Counted from the stretch's first letter, positions 36,328 to 46,055 are shown. The stretch: 64,000 bases of DNA from Burkholderia aenigmatica (GCF_902499175.1 NZ_CABVQC010000047.1:1-64000); one strand, 5' to 3'. The notes: a model not told the origin generated them from the letters alone. Program-made: numbers and translations.

Positions 36328-37149
36328 ATGCAAACAACCAACGACCTGATTCCCGGCTGCGACGCTCGGGAATCGATGGGCGCAATCGACCGCTATCGCG
36401 CACCCGCGCTCGATAAGGGTCTCGATATTCTCGAACTCCTGTCGGAGCAGAAAGAAGGCCTTACCCGCACCGAAATCACGAAGGAACTCGGCCGCAACGC
36501 GAGCGAGATCTACCGGATGCTCGAGCGCCTCGTCGCACGCCGCTACGTGATGCGCTCGACCGGCGGCGACCGCTACACGCTCAGCCTCAAGCTGTTCTCG
36601 CTCGCGCATCGGCATCCGCCGATGAGCCGGCTGATCGCCGAAGCCTTGCCGCCGATGCAGCGCTTCGCCGACGCCTCCGAACAATCGTGCCACCTGTCCG
36701 TCTACGATCGCGGCAACCTGCTCGTGATCGCGCAGGTCGACGGCCCCGGCTCGTGGGGCGTGTCGGTCCGGCTCGGCTCGCGCGTCGGGCTCGCCGATAC
36801 GGCATCGGGGCGCGTGATGCTGTCGTTCCAGGGCGCCGAGCATCGCGCGCACATGCTCGCCGAGCACCGCAAGGTCAAAGGCGAAGCGCCGCTGAACGAG
36901 CAGGAACTCGCGTATGCGTGCCAGTCCATCCGGCAGACCGGCTACCTGCGCCAGGACAGCCGCCAGGCCTACGGCGTGACCGACCTGACCGCGCCGATCC
37001 TCGGGCCGTCCGGCCATGCGATCGCGGTGCTGACGTGCCCGTACATGCGCCGGATCGATGCGCACATGGCGCCGTCCGTCGACACGGTCGTCGAAGGGTT
37101 GCGCGACACGGCCGCCCTTCTGTCGATGTGCCGCGACGAGACCTGCTGA
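36328..37149 (+). CDS. IclR family transcriptional regulator
   Basis: The 273-residue protein has a winged helix (ALDKGLDILELLSEQKEGLT, then EITKELGRNASEIYRMLERL) and an IclR ligand domain from about 100. HLSVYDRGNLLVIAQVDGPG and the C-terminal AVLTCPYMRR are visible. It is not closely similar to the IclR at 16,810. The start at 36,328 is a choice among several Met codons; the domain itself begins about 25 residues later. It probably governs the divergent FAH-family gene; this is inferred from position. Confidence 0.9.
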   Translation: MQTTNDLIPGCDARESMGAIDRYRAPALDKGLDILELLSEQKEGLTRTEITKELGRNASEIYRMLERLVARRYVMRSTGGDRYTLSLKLFSLAHRHPPMSRLIAEALPPMQRFADASEQSCHLSVYDRGNLLVIAQVDGPGSWGVSVRLGSRVGLADTASGRVMLSFQGAEHRAHMLAEHRKVKGEAPLNEQELAYACQSIRQTGYLRQDSRQAYGVTDLTAPILGPSGHAIAVLTCPYMRRIDAHMAPSVDTVVEGLRDTAALLSMCRDETC

Positions 37150-37331
37150 CGCGCAGGCTCGGCGGAGCGCACCGGGTACGGCGCCATTGCGCCGGCCCCG
37201 GTCGCCCACAACATCTCTGCGGAGCGCGACGCACGGTGCCATATCGTGCGTCCACGGCGCTACGCTAAAATAGCGGCCCTCTCAAAAACTACGGCGGCCG
37301 GTTGTCGCGGCCGTCGTGTCCGATGGATGTC

Positions 37332-37874
37332 ATGGCCAAACTTCTGAACGATCAAGAATTCCAGCGTTTCTCCGAACTTCAGCAGAAGCAGGCAAGCTTC
37401 ACGATCACGCCCGAAGAGGCGGACGAGCTGCGCGATATCGTCGCGCGCGCACAGAAGAAGCGCGACGATCGTGCCACCGCAATGCAGGCGATCGAGAACT
37501 ACATCGAGCAGTTCGACATCACGCCCGACGAACTCTTCTCGCCCGAGCAGATCGGCGACGCGGCCCGCACCTACGGGCTCATCACCGCGACCAAGAAGGA
37601 ACGCACGCTGCCGCCGTCGATCACGTTCAATGGCAAGCCGTACCAGTGGACCAAGACGCTTCCGGACGACGTGCGCGGCGCGCTGTTCGAAGCGTTCACG
37701 TCCGGCGAATCGGTCAAGCGCTTCATCGCAATGCCCAAGGACACCGCGCGCTGTGCACTGACGATCGCCCGCCTCGAGCGCGAAACCGGCGCCGTCTATG
37801 CCGATCCGCACCTCGAGGAACTCGCGATTTCGCGCGATCAGGTGAACGACGCGGCGACGAAACTCGCTGCCTGA
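37332..37874 (+). CDS. uncharacterised 180-residue protein
   Basis: No domain is firmly recognised. Residues 1-60 are helical and rich in Gln, Glu and Lys. A segment AIENYIEQFDITPDELF resembles the linker of the H-NS-type protein in this window (YDITPEEL), but the H-NS DNA-binding motif is absent. A middle FNGKPYQWTKTLPDD and a C-terminal helical half follow. A second ATG at 37,323 would add three residues. The -10-like TAAAAT at 37,266 may be its promoter. The 23-bp repeat array begins about 95 bp downstream. Confidence 0.7.
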   Translation: MAKLLNDQEFQRFSELQQKQASFTITPEEADELRDIVARAQKKRDDRATAMQAIENYIEQFDITPDELFSPEQIGDAARTYGLITATKKERTLPPSITFNGKPYQWTKTLPDDVRGALFEAFTSGESVKRFIAMPKDTARCALTIARLERETGAVYADPHLEELAISRDQVNDAATKLAA

Positions 37875-37882
37875 AGGTAGCC

Positions 37883-37907
37883 GCGGGCACGGTTCATGCG
37901 TGCCCGC
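37883..37907 (+). terminator. GC-rich hairpin after the 180-residue protein gene
   Basis: A 9-bp perfect stem (GCGGGCACG with CGTGCCCGC) around a 7-nt loop begins 9 bp after the stop. No T tract follows, so its efficiency as an intrinsic terminator is doubtful. Confidence 0.45.
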
Positions 37908-37968
37908 CCCCTGCGTGACGCCGGCCTTGGCCGGCACTGCGCCTGTGGGAGCCGTGCATCCGGGCGCT

Positions 37969-38283
37969 CCCGAAAAGTCTCACCTTGGTATCCCGCAGGC
38001 ACTCACCTGTGCCTCCCGAAAAACCTCACCAAGGCTCCTGGAAACCCTCACCCAAGCCTCCCGGATGTCCTCACCGACACTTCCCGCAGCCCCTCACCGA
38101 TACGCCCCGGAAAGGCTCACCGACGCCTCCTGCAGAGTCTCACCGGCCACTCCCGTAGAGTCTCACCAGCCACTCCCGTAGAGGCTCACCGGCTACTCCC
38201 GGGAAGGCTCACCAAGCGCTCCCGTATCGGCTCACCTCGACCTTCCCGAAGAAGCTCACCAGCGGATCCCGAAAAGTCTCACC
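37969..38283. repeat. array of 14 bipartite repeats with a 23-bp period
   Basis: Each unit is CCCG, six variable bases, CTCACC, then seven variable bases. CTCACC is invariant in all 14 units, starting at 37979, 38002, 38025, 38047, 38070, 38093, 38116, 38139, 38162, 38185, 38208, 38231, 38255 and 38278. Spacing is 23 bp except one 22 and one 24. CCCG is exact in 12 units and CCTG in units 4 and 8. The period is not a multiple of three and no frame is kept, so the array is non-coding. The bases between the fixed blocks vary too much for a recent duplication, which implies selection on the two blocks. Confidence 0.9.
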
Positions 38284-38290
38284 TATTGGG

Positions 38291-38304
38291 AAAATTCGAA
38301 TTTT
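38291..38304. promoter_or_regulatory. perfect AT-rich palindrome next to the array
   Basis: AAAATTCGAATTTT is a perfect 14-bp palindrome 7 bp after the last array unit, in otherwise GC-rich DNA. It is a possible protein-binding site. The remaining stretch to 38,574 shows no gene. Confidence 0.4.
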
Positions 38305-38574
38305 CGAGGCTGAAATGCGGCGGTCAATGCGTGTAGACACCTTGCAGAAAACAGTGGCGCGGGATGGATATCGCGGCAAGCGGCACGCGTCTCGCAACGC
38401 CATATGAGCGTCGGTATTACCGTTGCGAACAGGCGCCGACACGTTCGTGGTTGCTCCGCTCGCGAGACACGTTCAAATGCTCTGCATTCCTTATCGATAA
38501 TATCCGCAACATGCCGGGAAGCCAGAGACGTCCACGACATGCAACGTCTCCGTGCGTCGGATCGCCGGCAGACG

Positions 38575-40932
38575 CTACGGCTGCAGCTTCATCCGGAAGC
38601 CCACGACGCCGGGCTCCTCCGTCGTCGACACAGCAAAACCGCACGACTTCGCAAGCGAGATCATCGCCGAGTTCTCGCGCAGCGCCTCGCCGATCATCCA
38701 TGCGGTTCCGCGCGAGCGCGCATAGTCGATGATCCGGGCCATCATCAGCCGGCCAAGGCCCTTGCCCTTCTGATCGGGTCGTACCGCGATCGCGAACTCC
38801 GCCGTCTCGTTGTCGGGATCCGCAACCGCGCGTGCTACCGCAAGCGTGTGATCCCGCCCGGACACATCGGTGAACGACACGATAAAGGCCATCTCACGGT
38901 CGTAATCGATCTGCGTCATGCGCGCCACCTGCGAATGATCGAAGCTGCGCACCGCGCCGAAGAAACGCATCCGCAGATCGTCCGGCGTCATCGCGCCGAG
39001 CAGTTCATTGTGCGCAGCCTCGTCTTCGGGACGGATCGGGCGGATCGTCACAGTCTCGCCGCGCCACTCGAGCGTCTGTTCGAGGTGGCGCGGATACGGC
39101 ATGATCGCGAGCCGGCTGCGCCCCGCGGCCAGCGTGACGCGCGGCGCAATCACGTGCGCGCGGTCGGACCGCACGCGCAGCGTGACCGACATCGCAACGA
39201 CTTCGCGCACGTCGCAGACGACCTGCGACAGCGCCGTCAACGCGTCGAGCGTCGGCTCGATGGGTGTGCTGCGCGCATACGGCGAGCGCTCCATCACCGC
39301 ACGAGCGAGCACGGTGTTCAGCGGCGGCAGGCCATAGACGACGAACGGCGCCGATACGCCGTCCGCAGGCGGCACGGCATAGCGAAACACCGGGCCGAAG
39401 TTCGAATCGTCGTACATGTCGACCGTGACATCGACGACTTTCGTGCCGGCCGGCTCGACGGCCGGCTCACCCTGCAGGCCGAAATGCGACAGCCAGCGCA
39501 CCGCGGCTTCGCCAGTCAGCTCATGCTGGCCCGCTTCGACCATCCGGCGCGCCTCGGCCTGTGCGGATGCCACACACTCGGCCGGCTGTGGCAGCGTACC
39601 CTCGGGCGTTTGCATCAGCAGTTGCCGCCCGAGGCTGTAGTCGACGAGACGCGCATATGCGCGTGCGAGCCGCTGCGGCGTGGTGTGCACGGGAATGCCG
39701 TTCGCGTGAAGGGCATCGCGCGTCGCGGCATCGACCGCGCCGAAGAAACACGCGAGGATGCCGCGATGCGCATGCTGCCGCGCTTCGATCAGCGTGTGCG
39801 CAACCGCATCGGCCGGCGCACTGTGGGAGGTCGAATGGACGACGAACAGCGTGCCTGTTTGCGGGAACGGCGCGAGCGCCTTGATCGCCGCAGCAAAATG
39901 CTCGGGGCGCGCATCGTCGCCCAGTGTCAGCGGATTGCCGGGCGACGCGAGATGCGGCAGCGCAGCCGACACGGCCGACGTGGCCGCGGGTGACCAGTCG
40001 GCCAGCACGTCACGCACCTCGGCCACCGCATCGACCGCGAGTTTCGCGACGCCCGCATCGCTCGTCACCAGCGTGGCCGCGCCGCGCGCGGTGACGCGGC
40101 CGACGCCGAGCGTCTCGATCTCGTCGAGCAGATCGTCGAGCGCATCGACACGCACCATCCCCGCGCGCTGGAACGCCGCCGTATAGAGCGCGTCGCCGGG
40201 ATCCGCGCGACCGGTGCGCAATGCGAGCACCGGCTTGTTGCGCGCGGCCGCGCGCGCGGCCGACATGAACTTGCGCGCGGCGCGCACGGTATCGAGTTCG
40301 AGCAGGATCGCGCGCGTGCCGGGATCGCTCGCGAGATAGTCGAGCACGTCGCCCGCATCGACGTCGGACTCGCCACCGAGCGCGACGACATGCGAAAAGC
40401 CGAGGCCCCGCGCGTCGGCCCAGCCGAGCACCGCGTTCGTCAGCGCATTCGATTGCGACACCCACGCGACGCCGCCCGATCGCACCGTATAGGCCGGAGC
40501 ACCGAAATGCGCATGCCGCGCAGGCGACAGCACGCCGAGACTGCCCGGCCCGACGATACGAAGCACGAACGGCTTCGCCGCCTTCAGCGTGCGATCGAGC
40601 GCGGCGCGATCGGCGTCCGTGCGCGCCTCGCCGACGATCACCGCGACGCGCGTGCCGAGCTCGCCGAGCTTGCGCACGATGCCGGCCCAGGTCGCGGGCG
40701 GCGTACAGATCACCGCAACCGACGGCGGCGCGGGCAACCGGTCGACATCGGAAACGACCGCATGCCCGTGCAGGTCACGATACTTCGGATTGACGGGCCA
40801 CACGGGCCCCTGGAATGCACCGTCGAGCACGCGCGACCACACCATCGCGCCGATACTGCCCACGCGCGACGACGCGCCGACGACCGCAACGGACTTGGGC
40901 TGGAACAACGCATCGAGATGGCGAACGGTCAC
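38575..40932 (-). CDS. Pat-like protein N-acetyltransferase (CoA-ligase-like plus GNAT)
   Basis: The 785-residue protein starts with a CoA-binding Rossmann domain (VTVRHLDALFQPKSVAVVGA onward). It continues with succinyl-CoA-ligase-like domains to about 470, then a shortened region where an ATP-grasp domain is expected (about 480-620, keeping SNFGPVF), and ends with a GNAT domain (about 630-785) including RPDQKGKGLGRLMM, the acetyl-CoA loop. Pat-type enzymes acetylate lysines of metabolic enzymes such as acyl-CoA synthetases. The start is GTG 40,932 with AGGGAG 7 bp upstream. The ATP-grasp part seems too reduced to be catalytic. Confidence 0.88.
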   Translation of the reverse strand: MTVRHLDALFQPKSVAVVGASSRVGSIGAMVWSRVLDGAFQGPVWPVNPKYRDLHGHAVVSDVDRLPAPPSVAVICTPPATWAGIVRKLGELGTRVAVIVGEARTDADRAALDRTLKAAKPFVLRIVGPGSLGVLSPARHAHFGAPAYTVRSGGVAWVSQSNALTNAVLGWADARGLGFSHVVALGGESDVDAGDVLDYLASDPGTRAILLELDTVRAARKFMSAARAAARNKPVLALRTGRADPGDALYTAAFQRAGMVRVDALDDLLDEIETLGVGRVTARGAATLVTSDAGVAKLAVDAVAEVRDVLADWSPAATSAVSAALPHLASPGNPLTLGDDARPEHFAAAIKALAPFPQTGTLFVVHSTSHSAPADAVAHTLIEARQHAHRGILACFFGAVDAATRDALHANGIPVHTTPQRLARAYARLVDYSLGRQLLMQTPEGTLPQPAECVASAQAEARRMVEAGQHELTGEAAVRWLSHFGLQGEPAVEPAGTKVVDVTVDMYDDSNFGPVFRYAVPPADGVSAPFVVYGLPPLNTVLARAVMERSPYARSTPIEPTLDALTALSQVVCDVREVVAMSVTLRVRSDRAHVIAPRVTLAAGRSRLAIMPYPRHLEQTLEWRGETVTIRPIRPEDEAAHNELLGAMTPDDLRMRFFGAVRSFDHSQVARMTQIDYDREMAFIVSFTDVSGRDHTLAVARAVADPDNETAEFAIAVRPDQKGKGLGRLMMARIIDYARSRGTAWMIGEALRENSAMISLAKSCGFAVSTTEEPGVVGFRMKLQP

Positions 40933-41196
40933 ATCGGCTCCCTGCGGTAACGATAGACGACTCGATCGGCGTGCGGCACGCACCGCGCCATACGCCGATC
41001 GACGCGAACCCCAAGCATAGGCGAAGCGCATGCGGCTGCCTATATGCCGAACGGCCGACTATTCGACACGCATCAACGCTCGCACCATGAGCCTGCAACA
41101 CGAGCACGGCCCGCCATCGCCGCGCACCGGCCGAGCCCATTCGCTCGGCGCACCCGGTGCCGGCATGCGGTGCGACGCCGCGTCCGCTTCGTCAAA

Positions 41197-41234
41197 GGTG
41201 AGGATTTACAGGAGCTATGGTGAGTATCTTCGGG
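41197..41234 (-). repeat. two inverted copies of the array motif upstream of hns terminator region
   Basis: GGTGAG, six bases, CAGG (41,197) and GGTGAG, six bases, CGGG (41,219) match the reverse complement of the 37,969-38,283 unit with the same internal spacing. Their offset is 22 bp, close to the array's 23. Confidence 0.6.
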
Positions 41235-41352
41235 AATTGCACGGCGCCATCCACAAACATGCGAGCGGTGATCGGAATTCGCGGCACGCGTGCACCGCGA
41301 GAATGGCGCTGGCCGATGCGCATAGGCTGCGCAATTGCAGGTCTGTTTACGG

Positions 41353-41390
41353 GAATTCGCCGCGATATGCGGTCGAATCGCGGCGAATTC
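41353..41390. repeat. 14-bp perfect inverted repeat with 10-nt loop
   Basis: GAATTCGCCGCGAT at 41,353-41,366 pairs with ATCGCGGCGAATTC at 41,377-41,390. No T tract follows on either strand, so it is not a classic terminator. It may be a structured 3' region or a protein site. Confidence 0.6.
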
Positions 41391-41458
41391 GCAAAACGGG
41401 ATCCGTTAATTGCGCGGCGTCGCAGTTCAATACGCCAGCGGGAATCACGCCGGGAATG

Positions 41459-41503
41459 CACAAAAACAAAACGGTGCGACGGCCGTAAGGCCATTCGCAC
41501 CGT
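41459..41503 (-). terminator. intrinsic terminator of the hns-type gene
   Basis: On the minus strand a long stem (ACGGTGCGA with TCGCACCGT, plus inner GGCC/GGCC pairs) is followed at once by TTTTGTTTTTGTG. It lies 35 bp after the hns stop. Confidence 0.88.
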
Positions 41504-41519
41504 CAGTCAGCACGCGAAA

Positions 41520-41537
41520 GGTGAGGTTTTTCGGGAG
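41520..41537 (-). repeat. single inverted copy of the array motif at the hns stop codon
   Basis: GGTGAGGTTTTTCGGGAG fits GGTGAG-N6-CGGG exactly and ends one base from the hns stop, between the stop and the terminator. It will therefore be part of the hns 3' untranslated RNA. Confidence 0.6.
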
Positions 41538-41837
41538 TCAGTCCTTGATCAGGAAACGCTCGCGATTCTTGCCGAGCCACGCCGGCGCCCGCCCGCGGCC
41601 ACTCCAGGTTTCGCCCGTCTTCGGGTTCTGGTATTTCGGCGGCGACGTCCGCTTCGGCTTCGCTGTGGCAGCGGCTCCCCCTACCGGGCGAAACCCGAGC
41701 TCTTCCGGCGTAATGTCGTATTCCTCGATTTTCGCGCGGATATCGGCAATCGCATCGGCAATCGCCTTTTCGCGCTCCTTGTCGATCTTTTGCTGAAGCC
41801 GTTCGAGCTGCACGGTCAGTTGCCTGTAGGTCGCCAT
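41538..41837 (-). CDS. H-NS histone family nucleoid protein
   Basis: The 99-residue protein has an N-terminal oligomerisation coiled coil (QLERLQQKIDKEREKAIADA), a linker with YDITPEELGF, and the C-terminal H-NS DNA-binding motif (KYQNPKTGETWSGRGRAPAW). It binds curved AT-rich DNA and silences foreign genes. It stands alone, with its own terminator. An array-type motif in its 3' region links it, by sequence only, to the repeat array 3 kb away. Confidence 0.95.
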   Translation of the reverse strand: MATYRQLTVQLERLQQKIDKEREKAIADAIADIRAKIEEYDITPEELGFRPVGGAAATAKPKRTSPPKYQNPKTGETWSGRGRAPAWLGKNRERFLIKD

Positions 41838-41940
41838 ATGGATGGGACTCCGTGAGGGTTATTCGTGAAAAATAAATGACGCTCAGCCAACAGAAAAGCG
41901 CTTCGCCCGATCGTGGTCTCCTCAGCCGGTTATCTCGGGA

Positions 41941-42213
41941 TCAATAACCGCTTTTCTTCTTGCACGCGAAGAGAAGATTTCGCGTTGTGTCATCACTCGA
42001 TTGCTGAAGCACGTCGAAATCCCCGTTGCAGATCGCCCGGGCGTTGTCCGTGCAATTGCTCCAGTCGCGGCCGGTGCATTGCACCTGCGTAGTCGGACGC
42101 CCGTCCGAGGTGAACAGTGGCGCGGCGCCGCCGCACCCGCCGAGCCCTGCAACCAGAGCCAACACGACGGCCGCCCGAGGCCGCCGACAGACCGACGCAA
42201 GCATGTGTTTCAT
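41941..42213 (-). CDS. small predicted lipoprotein
   Basis: The 90-residue protein has a basic start and a hydrophobic stretch ending in LGGC at residues 24-27, a good lipobox. The mature part has several Cys (CTGRDWSNC, AICNGD, FACKKK), so disulfide bonds in the periplasm are likely. Start 42,213 is the only Met that leaves a proper signal. No family is recognised. It lies 61 bp after the BON-domain gene on the same strand. Confidence 0.75.
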   Translation of the reverse strand: MKHMLASVCRRPRAAVVLALVAGLGGCGGAAPLFTSDGRPTTQVQCTGRDWSNCTDNARAICNGDFDVLQQSSDDTTRNLLFACKKKSGY

Positions 42214-42274
42214 TGTTCTTCCCGTCAACCCTTTTTTGAATGTCGCGAGTATGCCATGCGCGGCCCTTCCACCG

Positions 42275-42802
42275 TCAGTCCGGCGTGCGGCCGGGTTGCC
42301 CGCGCGCCTTGTACGGCAAGCGCTTGCGCGGATCGTCGGTGATGCGAACGAATACCTGCTCGACGTCCGGAAGCACCTCGAGTTCGCGTTGCAACGCCTG
42401 CCGATCGAACGCCGTATCCGCACATCCTTCGACGTAAATGAAACGCCGCTGCACGGTGATCCACAGGCTCGTGCCATGCAGCCGATCGGAGCCGGCGAAG
42501 TGCGCCTTCACCGCGTCGGCGATCGGTGCGTCATACATATACGAGTTCGGCTTCGAGCAGCGGTGCGCGAGCCAGCAGGTGGTGCCGCGTTCCGCGCGGT
42601 AATGCGCATCGTCCGTCATCTCGGCCCGGGTCATCCACGGGCCGAGCGGCAACGGGCATTCGGCCACGTCCTGCGACAGCGCGATAAATGGATCGTTGTA
42701 CCAGTTGCGCCGCGCCTCGGGCGCGTCGACGTCGCCCGACTGCGCGAGCACAGTGGTCGCCAGCATCATCGCCAGCCACCCTGCGATGCCGATCCGCTTC
42801 AT
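42275..42802 (-). CDS. exported protein with a BON-like domain
   Basis: The 175-residue protein has a signal peptide (MKRIGIAGWLAMMLATTVLA). A Cys-containing region with WMTRAEMTDD follows, then a BON-like domain from about 90: APIADAVKAHFAGSDRL, ITVQRRFIYVEGCAD, LPDVEQVFVRI. BON domains bind phospholipids or attach proteins to the envelope. It lies 54 bp after the sigma-54 activator gene on the same strand. Its role is unknown. Confidence 0.75.
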   Translation of the reverse strand: MKRIGIAGWLAMMLATTVLAQSGDVDAPEARRNWYNDPFIALSQDVAECPLPLGPWMTRAEMTDDAHYRAERGTTCWLAHRCSKPNSYMYDAPIADAVKAHFAGSDRLHGTSLWITVQRRFIYVEGCADTAFDRQALQRELEVLPDVEQVFVRITDDPRKRLPYKARGQPGRTPD

Positions 42803-42856
42803 CGTGATCTCCTGTTCGATGCGTCACGTCCGACCGCGCCGGCTTTGCCGATCGGC

Positions 42857-44335
<1,479 letters not shown>

Positions 44336-44368
44336 CGTGTCTTCGTCTCCGTGTATTTTCGACCGGTT

Positions 44369-44384
44369 GTCTCCGGATCGAGAC
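44369..44384. promoter_or_regulatory. enhancer site 1 of the sigma-54 activator
   Basis: GTCTCCGGATCGAGAC has GTCTC/GAGAC arms. The identical 16-mer recurs at 44,470. It lies about 225 bp upstream of the predicted gntP-type transcription start and 34 bp from the activator start, so it may also serve autoregulation. Confidence 0.7.
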
Positions 44385-44469
44385 GGATTATCTCACTTCG
44401 GAGACACGCCCCAATGCGTTGTCCGGGAAAGCCCTGCCCGATTCCACGGGCTGGCCGGATGGCCATTTC

Positions 44470-44485
44470 GTCTCCGGATCGAGAC
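44470..44485. promoter_or_regulatory. enhancer site 2 of the sigma-54 activator
   Basis: This is an exact repeat of the 16-bp palindrome at 44,369, offset by 101 bp. It lies about 125 bp upstream of the predicted transcription start, a typical position for an enhancer-binding protein. Confidence 0.7.
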
Positions 44486-44569
44486 GTTTTATGTAGAATC
44501 GTCAGACAACGACCGGCGCGGGCCCGCCGGTCTCCGGCGGACCCACGTCCGGCGGCGCAATCCGGCCGA

Positions 44570-44584
44570 TGGCACGAAACCTGC
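44570..44584 (+). promoter_or_regulatory. sigma-54 promoter of the GntP permease gene
   Basis: TGGCACGAAACCTGC matches TGGCACG-N4-TTGC at all but one position with correct GG-GC spacing. Transcription would start near 44,596, 56 bp before the TTG start codon. Confidence 0.85.
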
Positions 44585-44651
44585 ACGAACCTGAGCCGGT
44601 CCGCGGCGCGTCGCGCGATCGAACAACAACCAAAGCCATTAGGAGACTCCC

Positions 44652-46055
44652 TTGTCTTTCGTGATCGTCCTCGCCGCGCTGGCGTTCCTGATGTTTGCCG
44701 CGTATCGCGGCTACAGCGTGATCCTGTTCGCGCCGATCGCCGCGCTCGGCGCGGTGCTCCTGACCGACCCCGCCGCCGTCGCCCCGGTCTTCTCCGGCAT
44801 CTTCATGGAGAAGATGGTCGGCTTCGTCAAACTGTATTTCCCGGTGTTCATGCTCGGCGCGGTATTCGGCAAGGTGATCGAACTCTCCGGGTTCTCCGAG
44901 TCGATCGTCCATGCGGCCATCCGCTACATCGGCCGCTCGCGTGCGAATGCGGTGATCGTCGCGGTGTGCGCGCTACTCACCTATGGCGGCGTGTCGCTGT
45001 TCGTCGTGGTGTTCGCGGTCTATCCGTTCGCGGCCGAACTCTATCGCCAGAGCAACATTCCGAAACGATTGATGCCCGGCGCGATCGCGCTCGGCGCGTT
45101 CTCGTTCACGATGGATTCGCTGCCCGGCACGCCGCAGATCCAGAACATCATCCCGACCACGTTCTTCAAGACGACCGCGTGGGCCGCGCCCGCACTCGGC
45201 ACGATCGGCTCGCTGTTCATCATCGTCGTCGGCCTCAGCTATCTGGAATGGCGCCGCCGCTCGGCGATGGCGAAGGGAGAAGGCTACGGCACGTCACTCG
45301 TCAACGAGCCGGAGCGCGTCGAGACGACGTCGCTGCCGAATCCGGCACTCGCGATCCTGCCGCTGATCCTCGTCGGCGTGTCGAACTTCGCGTTCACGAA
45401 GCTGATCCCGCAGTGGTATGGCGCCGCGTCGTACACGGTCGCGCCGGACGTGCTGCCGGGCGTGCATGCGCCCGTCACGGCATCGATCAAGACGGTCGTC
45501 GCGATCTGGTCGGTCGAGGCCGCGCTGCTGCTCGGCATCGTGCTGGTGGTGCTGACCGCGTTCAAGCGCGTCAGCGATCGCTTCGCGGCCGGCTCGAAGG
45601 CCGCCGTCGGCGGCGCGCTGCTCGCCGCGATGAACACCGCGTCGGAATACGGCTTCGGTGGCGTGATCGCCGCACTGCCGGGCTTCCTGGTCGTGGGCGA
45701 TGCGCTGAAGAGCATTCCGAACCCGCTCGTCAACGCGGCCGTGTCGGTCAGCTCGCTCGCCGGCATCACGGGCTCGGCGTCGGGCGGCATGAGCATCGCG
45801 CTCGCCGCAATGTCGGACCTGTTCGTCAAGGGTGCGCAGGCCGCCAATATCCCGCTGGACGTGCTGCACCGGGTCGTCGCGATGGCGAGCGGCGGCATGG
45901 ACACGCTGCCGCACAACGGCGCGGTGATCACGCTGCTCGCGGTCACGGGCCTCACGCACCGCGAGTCGTATCGCGACATCTTCGCGGTCACAGTCATCAA
46001 GACGCTCGCCGTGTTCTTCGTGATCGCCGTGTACTACACGACGGGGCTCGTGTAA
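44652..46055 (+). CDS. GntP family permease
   Basis: The 467-residue protein has about 12-13 membrane helices and GntP/ion-transporter features: FAAYRGYSVILFAPIAAL, YGGVSLFVVVFAVYPFA, FSFTMDSLPGTPQIQN, ASEYGFGGVIAALPGF and GSASGGMSIALAAM. The family moves gluconate and other hydroxy acids or ketone-body-like substrates. The start is TTG 44,652 with AGGAG 6 bp upstream. No catabolic gene is linked, so the substrate is not given by context. It is expected to be sigma-54 dependent. Confidence 0.92.
   Translation: MSFVIVLAALAFLMFAAYRGYSVILFAPIAALGAVLLTDPAAVAPVFSGIFMEKMVGFVKLYFPVFMLGAVFGKVIELSGFSESIVHAAIRYIGRSRANAVIVAVCALLTYGGVSLFVVVFAVYPFAAELYRQSNIPKRLMPGAIALGAFSFTMDSLPGTPQIQNIIPTTFFKTTAWAAPALGTIGSLFIIVVGLSYLEWRRRSAMAKGEGYGTSLVNEPERVETTSLPNPALAILPLILVGVSNFAFTKLIPQWYGAASYTVAPDVLPGVHAPVTASIKTVVAIWSVEAALLLGIVLVVLTAFKRVSDRFAAGSKAAVGGALLAAMNTASEYGFGGVIAALPGFLVVGDALKSIPNPLVNAAVSVSSLAGITGSASGGMSIALAAMSDLFVKGAQAANIPLDVLHRVVAMASGGMDTLPHNGAVITLLAVTGLTHRESYRDIFAVTVIKTLAVFFVIAVYYTTGLV

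Larger units (their letters stand above)
40933..41537. other. intergenic region rich in inverted repeats and array-type motifs
   Basis: No gene is supported. It contains inverted copies of the array motif at 41,197, 41,219 and 41,520; a 14-bp perfect hairpin at 41,353-41,390; and the hns terminator at 41,459-41,503. From about 41,215 GC content drops and GAATTC-containing words recur. Frames on the plus strand here run antisense into the hns gene and have poor codon use. Confidence 0.6.

Noticed and set aside
37969-38283. CRISPR array
   Set aside because: The repeated blocks are only 4 and 6 bp with 6-7 bp variable gaps, the period is 23 bp, and no cas gene is present.
37900-38336. Repeat-containing proteins encoded by the 23-bp array
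   Set aside because: The period is not a multiple of three, so no consistent peptide repeat results. Apparent frames have no start signals.
41217-41855. Plus-strand frame across the hns region
   Set aside because: It is antisense to the H-NS-type gene, crosses its terminator and has poor composition.
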